The position numbers and the translations under genes are program-made. A stretch of 54,031 nt of DNA from Planctomycetota bacterium (GTDB lineage: Bacteria > Planctomycetota > UBA1135 > UBA2386): the NCBI GenBank assembly GCA_016794565.1, contig JAEUHQ010000039.1, positions 1 through 54,031 on the forward strand, in the 5' to 3' direction. Each line of letters opens with the position of its first letter. The first letter of the stretch is position 1. This document shows positions 32,266 to 40,949 of the stretch, in pieces. The notes below the pieces were generated by a model. That model was not told where the DNA came from. It saw nothing but the letters and a program-made list of their open reading frames with translations, and made no database searches.

Positions 32266-34365
32266 ATGAAGAAGCAGCGCCGAGGCAGCAACGGTCAGGG
32301 AACTCCTGCCGACGTGGCGGGACTGCTCCGTGATCTCGCGACGCGTGAGCGGCAGTTGCGCGACCTGACCGAGCAGTCGCTCGGCTTCCTCGAAGAACTC
32401 GCGGAGGCGAGGCGCCGGAACGGCGAGCGTGACCAACTCGTCGCCCGCCTCTCCGAGCTGGAGCGCGCGCTCACCGATGCGAAGCGGCGGCTGCGCAACG
32501 CCGGCGGCGCTGCGTCCGACGCTGCCCAGGGCGTGTCGCGGAAGGAGCGTCCTTCGATCGCGATCGTCTTCCACGGCGCGGATTCGCTGCGGCCGGCCGC
32601 CGCTGCCGTGCGGCTCGGCGACGTCGTGTGGATCGGACCGCCGGACGCGGTGCCTGCAGCAGGTGGCCCGAAAGGCGTCACCGTCGTCACGAACCGCGAT
32701 GCGCGCACGATGGCGCAGTGCTGGAACCTCGGCATGGCCGCGACCGCGGCGGATGCGGTGTTGTTCGTGGCCGGCGGCGGCGAGGTCCGCGAACTCGGGC
32801 CGCTCCCCGTCGACCTGCCGGCGAACACCGCGTTGCTCGCGCCGCGCATCGAGCGCGGAGACAAGGCGGAGCTGGGCCAGGACCAGGCGGTCGAGCCGTT
32901 GCGTCTCGTGCCGCGGCCCGTGGGCCAGGTCGACGAGCCCTTCGTGCGCGTGCCGTGGCCGTGTGCCGATGCCTTCCTCCTGCGCCGGGCGGCGTTCGAG
33001 CAGTTGGGTACGTTCGACGAAGGGCTTCTCGGGCCGGCGGCACTGCTCGAATACGTGCTGCGCGCGCGCCGCGCGAACTTCGACGTGCTCGGTGTCCCGA
33101 AGACCGTGATCGCCGCGCCGCCCGGAGACTCCGGCCCGGAGTCGGTCGAGGCCGCGCGCGAACGCATCGTCGTGGTCGCCGCGCACCGGCCCGATCAGCT
33201 CGGCCAGGCGCTCGCCGATTCACCGATCCTCTGGGAGCTCGAACGCAACGAGGCGCCGGGCTGGCTCGCCCAGGTGCTCGCGCGACTGCCCGCGACGGAG
33301 GGCGCGCCGGACCAGCGCTCGATGCTCGAGCGCACGGCGCTCGGCCTGGTGCAGCACGGCATGCCGGTGGCGCGTGTTCGGGCCCTGCTCGCCGGGGCCC
33401 GTTCGGCGTTGTTGCGCGGGTTCGCGCAGGCGGGCACCGTGGTGCCGAGCGACGAGTTCGTTGCCGCGGCACAGCGGGCGGACGAACAGCGCGGCATGGA
33501 CCCGACGGCCGCGTTCGCCGCGTTCGCGAACGACATCTCGAGATGCTGCGACGCCGCGTCCGCCACGGCGCGCGAACTCGAGCAGACGCGCGCGCAGTTG
33601 CGCGACTTCGATGCGCAGCGGCACGCCCAGTCGGATCGCGCCGAGCGGGCGGAGGGAGCGCGGCAGCACGCGCAGAAGCAGATCGACCAGATGGAGACCT
33701 GGCTGCGCGAGCGGACCGCGGAACTGCGCGAGCGGACCGCGGAACTGCGCGAGCGGAGCGAGGAACTGCGCGGCGCGCAGGCATCCCGGGCCAAGGCCGA
33801 GGCGGCGCTCGCGGAGTCGCAGGCAGCGCTTCGGCGTCGCGACGACGAACTCGTCGCCGCGCAGCGGGAGCGCGAGGCACTGGCGGTCGCGAAGACGGAC
33901 CTCGCGGCGCTCGAGAGTGCGCTGCAGGACGAGAAGCGCGAGCGGGCGCTGCTCGCGGAACGCCTCGAGGCGATGCGTCAGCAGTACCGCGAGATGGAGC
34001 GCGAGTACCTCGCGACGGACACCGACCTGCGTGCGATGCGCGACCAGGTCTCCCGCATGGCTGGCATGCTCGGCGTCGTCGCCGACGCCAGTCCCTTGAA
34101 TCTGCAGCAACGTCTCGAAGTCGTGCACGAGCAGGCGCAGGAACTGGTCAGCACGCTCCGTTCGGCCGGGGCGACCGATTCGGCGCAGCTCCTGCAGCGT
34201 CTCGACGAACTGACGCAGCGCCTCGCGGCTGCCGAGCACACGCTGCACGAACGCGAGCGCTGGATCGCCTTGCTGCTGCAGGAGGTGTCGCAGCGCCGTC
34301 TGTTCCCGCGGACCCTGCAACCGCACGAACAGGCGCTCGTCGATCGGTCGGGGCGCGCGCCGTGA
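32266..34365 (+). CDS. coiled-coil protein with a degenerate GT-A-like domain
   Basis: This 699-residue protein has an N-terminal coiled-coil (about 15-80, RDLATRERQLRDLTEQSLGF) and a middle domain (about 95-320) resembling a GT2 fold: SIAIVFHGADSLRPAAAAVR, QCWNLGMAATAADAVLFVAG and the acceptor-side LRRAAFEQLGTFDEGLLGPA. The catalytic DxD is not visible (the position reads GGGEV), so it may be inactive. From about residue 425 a long coiled-coil follows (QTRAQLRDFDAQRHAQSDRA), including three near-identical 7-residue units LRERTAE at 480-500. It is a likely scaffold or length regulator for glycan synthesis, by analogy with coiled-coil regulators of O-antigen polymerisation; this is inference. 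Its stop overlaps the next GT4 start as GTGA. Confidence 0.8.
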   Translation: MKKQRRGSNGQGTPADVAGLLRDLATRERQLRDLTEQSLGFLEELAEARRRNGERDQLVARLSELERALTDAKRRLRNAGGAASDAAQGVSRKERPSIAIVFHGADSLRPAAAAVRLGDVVWIGPPDAVPAAGGPKGVTVVTNRDARTMAQCWNLGMAATAADAVLFVAGGGEVRELGPLPVDLPANTALLAPRIERGDKAELGQDQAVEPLRLVPRPVGQVDEPFVRVPWPCADAFLLRRAAFEQLGTFDEGLLGPAALLEYVLRARRANFDVLGVPKTVIAAPPGDSGPESVEAARERIVVVAAHRPDQLGQALADSPILWELERNEAPGWLAQVLARLPATEGAPDQRSMLERTALGLVQHGMPVARVRALLAGARSALLRGFAQAGTVVPSDEFVAAAQRADEQRGMDPTAAFAAFANDISRCCDAASATARELEQTRAQLRDFDAQRHAQSDRAERAEGARQHAQKQIDQMETWLRERTAELRERTAELRERSEELRGAQASRAKAEAALAESQAALRRRDDELVAAQREREALAVAKTDLAALESALQDEKRERALLAERLEAMRQQYREMEREYLATDTDLRAMRDQVSRMAGMLGVVADASPLNLQQRLEVVHEQAQELVSTLRSAGATDSAQLLQRLDELTQRLAAAEHTLHERERWIALLLQEVSQRRLFPRTLQPHEQALVDRSGRAP
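33703..33765 (+). repeat. three tandem 21-base in-frame repeats
   Basis: Three consecutive 21-base units encode LRERTAE, LRERTAE and LRERSEE in the coiled-coil of the gene at 32266. The first two are identical at the DNA level, and the third differs at a few bases. The unit keeps the heptad register of the coil, so slippage would change coil length in whole heptads. Confidence 0.9.
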
Positions 34366-35714
34366 AGGTGCTGCTCGTCGTCCATCAGTTCCTCCCGCGA
34401 CACGTCACCGGGACGGAGCAGTACGTCCGTGCACTGGCGCGCGGCATGCGGGCCGTCGGGATCGACGCGCGTGTGCTCGCTTTCGAGCCGCTCGTTCAGT
34501 TCGACAGCCCGGACCGCCTCTTCATCGAGCGCGACGAAGTCGTCGAGGACGTGCCCGTGCGCCGGATCGGGGTGCACCACCGGCAGTCCCCGAACCCGGA
34601 GATCCGCGACTACGAGAACCCGTTGTCCGCCGGCCTCCTCGCTCGCCACCTCGACGAAGTCGACTTCGACCTCGTGCACCTCTTCCATCCGCGCAACATC
34701 GGGTCGGGTGCGATCGAGGAGCCGTGCCTTCGCGGGCTGCCCCTCGTCGTCAACCTGATGGACTTCTGGTGGGTGTGTCCGAACTACCTCCTGTGGCGGC
34801 GCGACGGCAGCCTCTGCGACGGGCCGCCGGAGGGAGGCGCCGGCTGCATTCCCTGTGTCGATCCGCGGCTCGACGCGGCGATCGCGGAGCGACACATCGG
34901 TCGCGAAGTGCGTTCGCTCGCCGGCCTGCGCACGCCGGCCGGCAACCACGCCGGATCCGCCGTGCGCCAGGCGCACGCGCTGATCGGGCGCAAGGAACAC
35001 CTGATGGCGCTCCTCGCACGCGCAGATCGCGTCGTCGCGCCGTCGAAGTTCATCGCCGGCGTCTACGAGAAGCACGGTCTGCCGGCGGACAAGATCGTGC
35101 ACCTGTCGTACGGCCTCGACCCGTCGCGCTTCGTCGACATGCCGCCGCGCAAGGCGGAGCCGGGCCGCCCGATGCTCGACGTCGGCTACGTCGGTTCGAT
35201 CTCGCGCCACAAGGGCGTGCACGTGCTGCTGGAAGCGCTCGCGCACGTGAAGAGCGCGAACGTGCGCGTGCACCTGCACGGCAGCCGCGACTCGCAGCCG
35301 GGCTTCTCGGAGGCCCTCGTCGACGGCATTCGCGACCCGCGCGTCACGTTCCACGGTTCGTTCAGACCCTCGGAGCTCGGCCGCGTGCTCGCCGGCCTCG
35401 ATGTTCTCGCGGTGCCGTCGCTCTGGTACGAGAACACGCCGTTCTCGATCCTCGAAGCCCTGCACGTCGGCCTGCCCGTGCTGGCGTCCGATCTCGGCGG
35501 GATCGCGGAGATCGTCGCGGAAGGGGTGAGCGGGCGCCTCTTCGCTCCCGGCGACGCGAAGGCTCTCGCCGCCCGCATCGACGAGTTCGCGGCCGACCCG
35601 TCCGGCGCGTTGTCGTTCGCGGCGCGGAAGCCGCCGCACATCACCGACAACGTCGAGAGCCTGCGCGCAATCTACGAAGAACTCATCGGCGCGCGTTCCG
35701 GAGCGTCGGAATGA
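34362..35714 (+). CDS. glycosyltransferase family 4 with Cys-cluster insertion
   Basis: This 450-residue GT-B enzyme starts at GTG 34362 inside the previous stop. The N-terminal half opens VKVLLVVHQFLPRHVTGTEQ. A Cys-rich insert follows (DFWWVCPNYLLWRRDGSLCD and then CIPC), typical of one GT4 subfamily in which it may bind a metal. The C-terminal half has DVGYVGSISRHKGVHVLLEA and the E-x7-E element in YENTPFSILEALHVGLPVLA. It acts on the cytoplasmic face, adding a hexose-type sugar to a lipid-linked glycan, probably in surface polysaccharide assembly. Its stop overlaps the GT2 start as ATGA. Confidence 0.93.
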   Translation: MKVLLVVHQFLPRHVTGTEQYVRALARGMRAVGIDARVLAFEPLVQFDSPDRLFIERDEVVEDVPVRRIGVHHRQSPNPEIRDYENPLSAGLLARHLDEVDFDLVHLFHPRNIGSGAIEEPCLRGLPLVVNLMDFWWVCPNYLLWRRDGSLCDGPPEGGAGCIPCVDPRLDAAIAERHIGREVRSLAGLRTPAGNHAGSAVRQAHALIGRKEHLMALLARADRVVAPSKFIAGVYEKHGLPADKIVHLSYGLDPSRFVDMPPRKAEPGRPMLDVGYVGSISRHKGVHVLLEALAHVKSANVRVHLHGSRDSQPGFSEALVDGIRDPRVTFHGSFRPSELGRVLAGLDVLAVPSLWYENTPFSILEALHVGLPVLASDLGGIAEIVAEGVSGRLFAPGDAKALAARIDEFAADPSGALSFAARKPPHITDNVESLRAIYEELIGARSGASE

Positions 35715-36682
35715 CACTGCGCGCGAGCCTCGTGATGCCGACGTGGAACGCCGGCCCTTTGCTCGAGGAGGTCCTGACTGCCGTGGATTCGCAACCCGGC
35801 GCCGAGGCGCTCGAGCGCGTCGCGATCGACAGCGGCTCCACGGACGGCACGGTCGACGCGCTTCGCCGGCACGGTTTCCGCGTCGATTCGATCGCGCAGA
35901 AGGACTTCAACCACGGCGCGACGCGCGATCTCGGCATCGAGCGCACGACGGGCGACGTGATCGTGCTCCTGACCCAGGACGCGACACCGGCCGATCGCCG
36001 GTGGCTGCCCTCGCTGCTGCGTGCGTACGACGATCCTGCGGTCGACGCCGCATGGTGCCGTCAGATCCCGCGCCCCGGCTGCAACCTGATCCTGCGGCAG
36101 CGCATCGAGGGATGGATGGGCGACCGCACCACGCTCGGGCTGCAGCGGGTGCCGCCGGGGACGACCTTCGCGCAGCTCGATCCGATGGCGCAGCTGCGGC
36201 TCGCCGCGTTCGACAACGTCGCGAGCAGCGTTCGTCGCACGAGCTGGGCGAAGTACCGCTTCGGCTGGCGTCGCTTCGGCGAGGACATCACGTTCGGCAA
36301 GCGCGTGATCGAGAACGGCGGCTGCATCGCGTTCGTGCCGGACGCGGCGGTGATCCACTCGCACGAGACGACGCCGAAGCAGGAGGGCAAGCGCGTCTAC
36401 TGCGACCACCAGAACCTGTTCGCGCTCTTCGGCCTCTGCGTGATCCCCGACCTCGCGCACTGCAAACGCGCGGTGCGGGACGGCGGCGCGCACTTTCTCG
36501 CGCAGGTCCGAGCCGAGCCCGGTCTCACGGCCGAGCAGCGCGTGGAGCTCGAGCAGTGGGCCATCGGCTACGCGAAGTGGACGGCGTGGGGGCAGTACCT
36601 CGGCGCGAACCACGACCGGCTGCGCAGGCGCTGGTTCGGCGCGCTGATGGCGCTCGTCGACCGCTGGATGCACCGGCCCTGA
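35711..36682 (+). CDS. glycosyltransferase family 2 (rhamnosyltransferase-like)
   Basis: This 323-residue GT-A enzyme starts at ATG 35711. Its beginning, TLRASLVMPTWNAGPLLEEV, and AIDSGSTDGTVDALRRHGF are classic GT2. The block FNHGATRDLGIERTTGDVIV followed by LTQDATP is the motif of rhamnosyltransferase-like GT2 enzymes, the TQDA standing in the DxD position. The C-terminal region RRFGEDITFGKRVIENG supplies the acceptor-side ED motif. Transfer of rhamnose or a related deoxyhexose onto a glycan is likely. It ends the coupled set of three; a hairpin follows its stop. Confidence 0.93.
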   Translation: MTLRASLVMPTWNAGPLLEEVLTAVDSQPGAEALERVAIDSGSTDGTVDALRRHGFRVDSIAQKDFNHGATRDLGIERTTGDVIVLLTQDATPADRRWLPSLLRAYDDPAVDAAWCRQIPRPGCNLILRQRIEGWMGDRTTLGLQRVPPGTTFAQLDPMAQLRLAAFDNVASSVRRTSWAKYRFGWRRFGEDITFGKRVIENGGCIAFVPDAAVIHSHETTPKQEGKRVYCDHQNLFALFGLCVIPDLAHCKRAVRDGGAHFLAQVRAEPGLTAEQRVELEQWAIGYAKWTAWGQYLGANHDRLRRRWFGALMALVDRWMHRP

Positions 36683-36694
36683 TCGCGCGCCGCA

Positions 36695-36717
36695 GGATCG
36701 GGTGCGAAGCCCGATCC
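36695..36717 (+). terminator. GC-rich hairpin after the glycan cluster
   Basis: GGATCGGG-TGCGAAG-CCCGATCC is a perfect 8-base stem with a 7-base loop beginning 13 bases after the GT2 stop. It is followed by GTGAAGG rather than a T-run, so it is either a Rho-independent-like terminator of the high-GC type or an mRNA 3'-end stabiliser. Confidence 0.5.
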
Positions 36718-36720
36718 GTG

Positions 36721-36742
36721 AAGGAACGGGCAAGGAACGGGC
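36721..36742 (+). repeat. 11-base perfect tandem duplication
   Basis: AAGGAACGGGC occurs twice in a row in the intergenic region just after the hairpin, ahead of the lipoprotein gene at 36804. It may be slippage; no function is evident. Confidence 0.85.
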
Positions 36743-36803
36743 AAACGTCCGGGGCGCGCTCCGAGGCTGCGGGTCGCGTGGCAGGATCCGCGCCCGAACC
36801 GCC

Positions 36804-37673
36804 ATGGGCCACGACCTCCGCATCGTCCTTCTCGCTCTCGTGACCACCGCCGCATGCAGCAACGGCAGCGGTGGCGGCGGCGAGGATCTCTCGCTCCCGA
36901 CGGCGCAGATCTCCGCCGCGAACGCGGTGACCGCGACCCAGGTCACGATGAAGACCGCGTTCGGCCTCGCCGACGCGGTGGCCGTCGTGGTCGAGCAGTT
37001 GCCAGGACTCACCGCCGGCTCGGCGCCCGGTCCGCAGGGTGGCCAGGTCCTGCGCACGTTCGTCGATCGCGACGGCGACGGGGCGGTTTCGACCGGCGAC
37101 GAGTGCACGTTCGCGTTCGCGGGCTACGTCGACCAGGGCGTCACGTGGAACGGTGCGGTGCGGGTCGATCGCATCGAAGTGCAGGGGCCGTTGATCGATC
37201 CCTACACGTCCGAACTCGACGCGCACGTCGAATTCATCGGCATCGCGTTGTCGCGCGGGGCCACGGTCGACCTGCTCGGCGGCGAGCTTCGGATTCGGCG
37301 CGAGAACCGCCTCACGGTGCGTCTGCTCGGTGTCGACGTCGACCGGCCTTTCAGCATCGGCGTGAAGACGCTGCGGCCGGGCACGCACGTGGACCGCAAC
37401 GATTTCCCGCTCGTCTACGCGCGAGCCTGGAGCGCGAAGGGAACGGTCGAGTCGGCCGGTGTCGCCGGGTCGCTCGCGTTCGACACCGAGGTGCCGTTCG
37501 CGGGCTCGCTGTTCTCGCAGTATCCGTGGAGCGGCATGGCCGAGGTGCTCGGGCGCGGGAGTCGCATCACCGTGAAGGCGATCGACTACACGTCGAACCT
37601 GATGGTCGAAGTGGACGCCGACGACGACGGCGAAGTCGAAGAGACGATCGACACGACCTGGGCCGATCTGTGA
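36804..37673 (+). CDS. lipoprotein of unknown function with an EF-hand-like loop
   Basis: This is a 289-residue lipoprotein with the signal IVLLALVTTAACSNG (lipobox TAAC) and a Gly-rich tether. The rest is beta-rich with a possible calcium loop, DRDGDGAVSTGDE, near residue 90 and an acidic end (VDADDDGEVEETIDTTW). No family is recognised. ATG 36804 was chosen because the signal peptide begins there; the in-frame sequence upstream is Arg-rich and not signal-like. A strong hairpin follows the stop. It is isolated on both sides by about 120 bases. Confidence 0.75.
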   Translation: MGHDLRIVLLALVTTAACSNGSGGGGEDLSLPTAQISAANAVTATQVTMKTAFGLADAVAVVVEQLPGLTAGSAPGPQGGQVLRTFVDRDGDGAVSTGDECTFAFAGYVDQGVTWNGAVRVDRIEVQGPLIDPYTSELDAHVEFIGIALSRGATVDLLGGELRIRRENRLTVRLLGVDVDRPFSIGVKTLRPGTHVDRNDFPLVYARAWSAKGTVESAGVAGSLAFDTEVPFAGSLFSQYPWSGMAEVLGRGSRITVKAIDYTSNLMVEVDADDDGEVEETIDTTWADL

Positions 37674-37680
37674 CGTGTGC

Positions 37681-37701
37681 GGCCGGGCATCACGCCCGGC
37701 C
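37681..37701 (+). terminator. strong GC hairpin after the lipoprotein gene
   Basis: GGCCGGGC-ATCAC-GCCCGGCC is a perfect 8-base GC-only stem with a 5-base loop, eight bases after the stop at 37673. The downstream sequence is C/T-mixed rather than a T-run. It is likely a transcription end or mRNA-stabilising structure before the next gene. Confidence 0.5.
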
Positions 37702-37802
37702 CCTGGTCGTCCTCTGCGACGACGGCCATCATCGCGGGGCCGTGGAGCCGCGCCGCTGCCGCGTCGGCTTCGGTCGCTCCCGGGAGCCACGCGGAGGATG
37801 CC

Positions 37803-38555
37803 ATGTTGCTGAAAGGTCTCGTCGTCACCAGTCTCCTCGCATCGACCCCGTTCGCGTTCGCGATCACGCAGGACCCGAAGCCGCGACCCGCGGGCGCGAA
37901 CATCGAGTCGGCGGCGCAGGCCGCGCAGGACCAAGCCCGGCGCGCGGAGCAGGACCTCGCGGGGATGCGGCGCGAACTGGACGCTGCGCGGGCGGAGCTG
38001 GCCCGCATGCGGGATCAGCTCGAGCGGGCTCTCGACCAGATCGACCGGCAGTTCGAGCCGCAGCGCGACCGCAACTGTTCTCCGTCGCGATCGCGAGCGC
38101 TGATGTCGCACTGGCAGTGGCTGCGCGACGAGGGGCACGAGAAGCGCGCGGATGCCGTGGTCGCGCGCATCGTCGACGACGTCGGTGACGACGCGAGCCG
38201 GCTCAACAACTTCGCATGGCACCTGATGAACGACGAGGAGACGAGCGGGAAGTACGACTCCCTCGCACTCGCGCTCGCCGTGCGCCTGCAGAAGCAGGGG
38301 GACGACCTCGATCCGCGCTTCCTCGACACGATCGCGATGGCGAAGTTCCTCGCCGGCCAGGTCGACAGCGCCGTCGATCTGCAGGCGAAGGCGATCGAGC
38401 GCGGCGGGCGCGGCGACGAGTTCCGCCGGCGTCTGCGCACGTATCGCGCCGCGCAGGCAGCCCTGGCGAAGGCGGTGCCGGCGCCGAAGGCGGCTCCCGT
38501 CCCCGCCGCGCCCGCCGAAGTCGGCGCTTCGATGATCGCGGCGTCGCGCGAGTGA
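37803..38555 (+). CDS. exported helical protein with coiled-coil and TPR-like repeats
   Basis: This 250-residue protein has a signal peptide (KGLVVTSLLASTPFAFA). Residues 35-80 form a coiled-coil (AAQAAQDQARRAEQDLAGMR), followed by helical repeats (RALMSHWQWLRDEGHEKRAD, LNNFAWHLMNDEETSGKYDS, LDTIAMAKFLAGQVDSAVDL) resembling TPR/Sel1-type pairs, and an Ala/Pro-rich tail. GGAGG five bases before ATG 37803 supports the start. No enzyme motif is visible; it is probably a periplasmic protein-interaction module. Its stop is six bases from that of the convergent membrane protein at 38562. Confidence 0.78.
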   Translation: MLLKGLVVTSLLASTPFAFAITQDPKPRPAGANIESAAQAAQDQARRAEQDLAGMRRELDAARAELARMRDQLERALDQIDRQFEPQRDRNCSPSRSRALMSHWQWLRDEGHEKRADAVVARIVDDVGDDASRLNNFAWHLMNDEETSGKYDSLALALAVRLQKQGDDLDPRFLDTIAMAKFLAGQVDSAVDLQAKAIERGGRGDEFRRRLRTYRAAQAALAKAVPAPKAAPVPAAPAEVGASMIAASRE

Positions 38556-38561
38556 TCGCGC

Positions 38562-39818
38562 TCAGCGGGCGCGGCGCACGATGCCGTCGTTCGTGACGAT
38601 CCACTGCGCGCTCGCGGGATCCGTCGTCGTCTCGACGGCCGGCGCCATCGACCAGCGCCGCGTGTGCAGCACGAGCCGGTCGACGACCGCTTCGCCGAGC
38701 CACGGCTCGCCGTGCACGACGAACGCACCCGGCCCCGCGTCGTGGTGCGCGCGCCGAAGGTCGTCGAAGGCGGCACCGAATGTCCGGTAGAACGTCGCGA
38801 CGGACAACGAGTGTGCGATGCCGACCGCGAGCACCGCGATCGCGGCTGTCCGGGCAAGCGGTTCGCGGCAACGCAGCGCCGCGGCGCAGATCAGCAGGAG
38901 GCCCGGGGTCGTGAGGTAGAGGTAGTGGCCCTCGACCTTCGGCAGGATCGCGATCGGCGCCATCGGTGCCGCGGCGCAGAGCAGGCCCGCGAGAGCCAGC
39001 CGCCACGAGCCGATGCAGGCGACCGCGACGAGCGCCACGCCGAGCAGTCCTCCGGCCCATTGCCAGCCCCACACTGCGGCCGGGTCGACGGCGCCCGGCG
39101 CGACCGGGAACGCGGCGAAGCGCGCGAGGCGGATCGCGACGCCGTCGAGCGTCGGCGAATACTCGGTCCCCGAGACCGGCAGCGAGATTCGCCAGGCCGC
39201 GAACGTGATCGCCAGGATCGCGATCGCGATCGCGGCGGTGATCGGCCAACGAGCGCCGTCGCGGCGACGCGAGTGCCAGGCGAGGAGGGCGGCCGGGACG
39301 GCGAACGCGATCGACGCCTCTTTCGCGACGAGCGCGAGGCCGAACGCGGGCAGCGCGAGCAGCCCGAGCGGACGTCGTGCCAGCAGCAGCAGAGCCGCGA
39401 CGCAGCACCACGTCAGCGCCAGGCGGTCGTACGCGGCGGCGGCCCACGCGACCGCAGGGACAGCCGTGGGCAGGAACGCGAGGATGACCGTGCGGCGCGG
39501 CACGCCGATGCGTGCGAACACGAGAGCGAGCAGGGCCGTGTTCCCCAGGTGATGCAGGACGCTGAGTGTGTGCGTTGTCGCGGGGTCGCCGCCCGCCGCG
39601 CGAAGTTGCGCCGCGAGCCACGCATAGCCGAGCGGCCGGTAGAAGAGCGAGTGCGCGTCCGTGAACCACGCCCAGTCCCACCAGGGGCCGCCCGCCGTGA
39701 TGTGCAGCACGTCGAGTTCGTCGGCGTGGTAGAAGCCGCGGTTCGTCGCGACGAGCCAGGCGATCGCGGTTCCGGCGATCGCGGTTCCGGCCCATGCGAC
39801 GGTCGCCGCGTGGCGCAT
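38562..39818 (-). CDS. polytopic membrane protein, GT-C glycosyltransferase-like
   Basis: This 418-residue membrane protein has about ten hydrophobic segments. Near the N-terminus the periplasmic loop NRGFYHADELDVLHITAGG contains the Asp/Glu pair (ADE) typical of the first loop of GT-C glycosyltransferases, and WFTDAHSLFYRPLGYAW follows. GT-C enzymes transfer sugars from polyprenyl-phosphate donors outside the membrane. The C-terminal soluble part is short. ATG 39818 begins MRHAATVAWAG, with a short repeated motif AGTAIA from a 15-base duplication. It is six bases from the SGNH hydrolase stop, same strand, so likely cotranscribed. Confidence 0.75.
   Translation of the reverse strand: MRHAATVAWAGTAIAGTAIAWLVATNRGFYHADELDVLHITAGGPWWDWAWFTDAHSLFYRPLGYAWLAAQLRAAGGDPATTHTLSVLHHLGNTALLALVFARIGVPRRTVILAFLPTAVPAVAWAAAAYDRLALTWCCVAALLLLARRPLGLLALPAFGLALVAKEASIAFAVPAALLAWHSRRRDGARWPITAAIAIAILAITFAAWRISLPVSGTEYSPTLDGVAIRLARFAAFPVAPGAVDPAAVWGWQWAGGLLGVALVAVACIGSWRLALAGLLCAAAPMAPIAILPKVEGHYLYLTTPGLLLICAAALRCREPLARTAAIAVLAVGIAHSLSVATFYRTFGAAFDDLRRAHHDAGPGAFVVHGEPWLGEAVVDRLVLHTRRWSMAPAVETTTDPASAQWIVTNDGIVRRAR
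39760..39789 (-). repeat. perfect 15-base tandem duplication in the first membrane helix
   Basis: The plus-strand unit GCGATCGCGGTTCCG occurs twice in a row inside the membrane-protein gene at 38562, giving a doubled GTAIA in its first hydrophobic segment. It is in frame and probably arose by slippage. Confidence 0.85.
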
Positions 39819-39824
39819 GACCGC

Positions 39825-40868
39825 TCAGCGCGACTCCGAGAGAGCCGCCGCGACCCGCTCCGCGACCCAGCGGTTCCCTGCACGCGTCATGTGCCCGTCG
39901 AACCAGCCGTCGTGTTCGCCCGGGCCTTTCGTGGCCAACGCATCGAAGGCACTCGCGAGGTCGAGAGTCCGGACGCCGCGCGCCTCGGCGTGGCGCAGCA
40001 GCGCGAGCGACGCCTCGTCGGGCTTCTTGTCCTGCAGCAGCAGGAGGAGCCGGATGCCCTTCGCGCGGCACTTCGCGTCGATGCGATCGATCAGCTTCTG
40101 GCCGATCTCGCCGCCGCGACCGCGGAGGGATTCGACGCGCACTTGCTTCTCGTTCTCGAACCACCACTGGCGGCACGTGTTCGCCAGCACCGCGTCGACG
40201 AGCGCGCTGTGGCCCAGGAAGTCCTTCCAGCGCTTCGACGCATCGCGCTCGCTCTCGAGCGGCACCGGCACGTTGCGCAGCACGATCTCGTCGCCCGCGA
40301 CATCGAACCAGGGCACGGGTGTGTAGCGCTTCTCGTACTCGCAGCGCGTGAGGTCGTCGGGGATGAAGCTCACGATCAGCGTGTCGACCGGGAATCGCTC
40401 GAGCATCGCCTCCGCGCGCAGCACCGCCTGAGCGAGGCTGTAGCCGAACACGCCGCCGTTCTTCACGGGCTTGCCGAGCAGCGCTTCGAGTTGCGCCGGC
40501 CAGGTGGCGTCGTCGTCGACCTGGTCGCCGAACGTGAACGAGTCGCCGACCGTCGCGACGAAGCGTTCGCCCGGCGGGGACGGACGTCCGTTGGTCCGCA
40601 TGCCGTCGGCGTCGATCGTCACCTGTGTGCCCCAGTGGTTGTCGCGGCTCGAGAAGCCAGGCCGCGGCGAGTAGCCGAGCATCGGGTCGCGCTGCGCCGG
40701 GTAGTTGCGCGCCATGAGGTCGAGGCGCAGTTCGCGGAAACTGCCGAAGTGCAGCGGCGCGCGGAACAGGCGGATGAGCACTTCGCCGAGGAACAGCAGC
40801 GCCAGCAGCGGGATCGCCGCGAACAGGAGGCGGCGACGAAGGCCGAGGCGGCGCGCGGCGGAGGGCAT
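39825..40868 (-). CDS. membrane-anchored SGNH/GDSL-type hydrolase
   Basis: This 347-residue protein has one N-terminal anchor (RLLFAAIPLLALLFLGEVLI). The hydrolase core has VGDSFTFGDQVDDDATWP with nucleophile Ser110, then NGGVFGYSLAQAVLRAEAML, and near the C-terminus the Asp/His pair in DGWFDGHMTRAGNRWVAERV. The layout matches SGNH proteins of the AlgX/AlgJ/DltD-like type that acetylate or deacetylate exported polysaccharide. Substrate and direction of reaction are not determinable. It is directly upstream (six-base gap) of the GT-C-like protein, so both may modify an envelope glycan, perhaps that of the cluster at 30769-36682. Confidence 0.85.
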   Translation of the reverse strand: MPSAARRLGLRRRLLFAAIPLLALLFLGEVLIRLFRAPLHFGSFRELRLDLMARNYPAQRDPMLGYSPRPGFSSRDNHWGTQVTIDADGMRTNGRPSPPGERFVATVGDSFTFGDQVDDDATWPAQLEALLGKPVKNGGVFGYSLAQAVLRAEAMLERFPVDTLIVSFIPDDLTRCEYEKRYTPVPWFDVAGDEIVLRNVPVPLESERDASKRWKDFLGHSALVDAVLANTCRQWWFENEKQVRVESLRGRGGEIGQKLIDRIDAKCRAKGIRLLLLLQDKKPDEASLALLRHAEARGVRTLDLASAFDALATKGPGEHDGWFDGHMTRAGNRWVAERVAAALSESR

Positions 40869-40949
40869 CGGGGGATGGTAGGGGCGCAGGCCCCGGTTCA
40901 AAGGTCGCGGTGCGGCGTCTACGCTCCCGCGGGCTTCCAGCTGCCCACC

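Noticed and set aside
33703..33765. Tandem repeats as a possible CRISPR or mobile-element end
   Set aside because: The units are contiguous with no spacers, in frame, and encode coiled-coil heptads.
38664..40949. Long plus-strand open frame reading into the TPR-phosphatase gene from upstream
   Set aside because: Before 40950 it lies opposite the membrane protein and SGNH hydrolase genes and has no domain text. The signal peptide begins at 40950.
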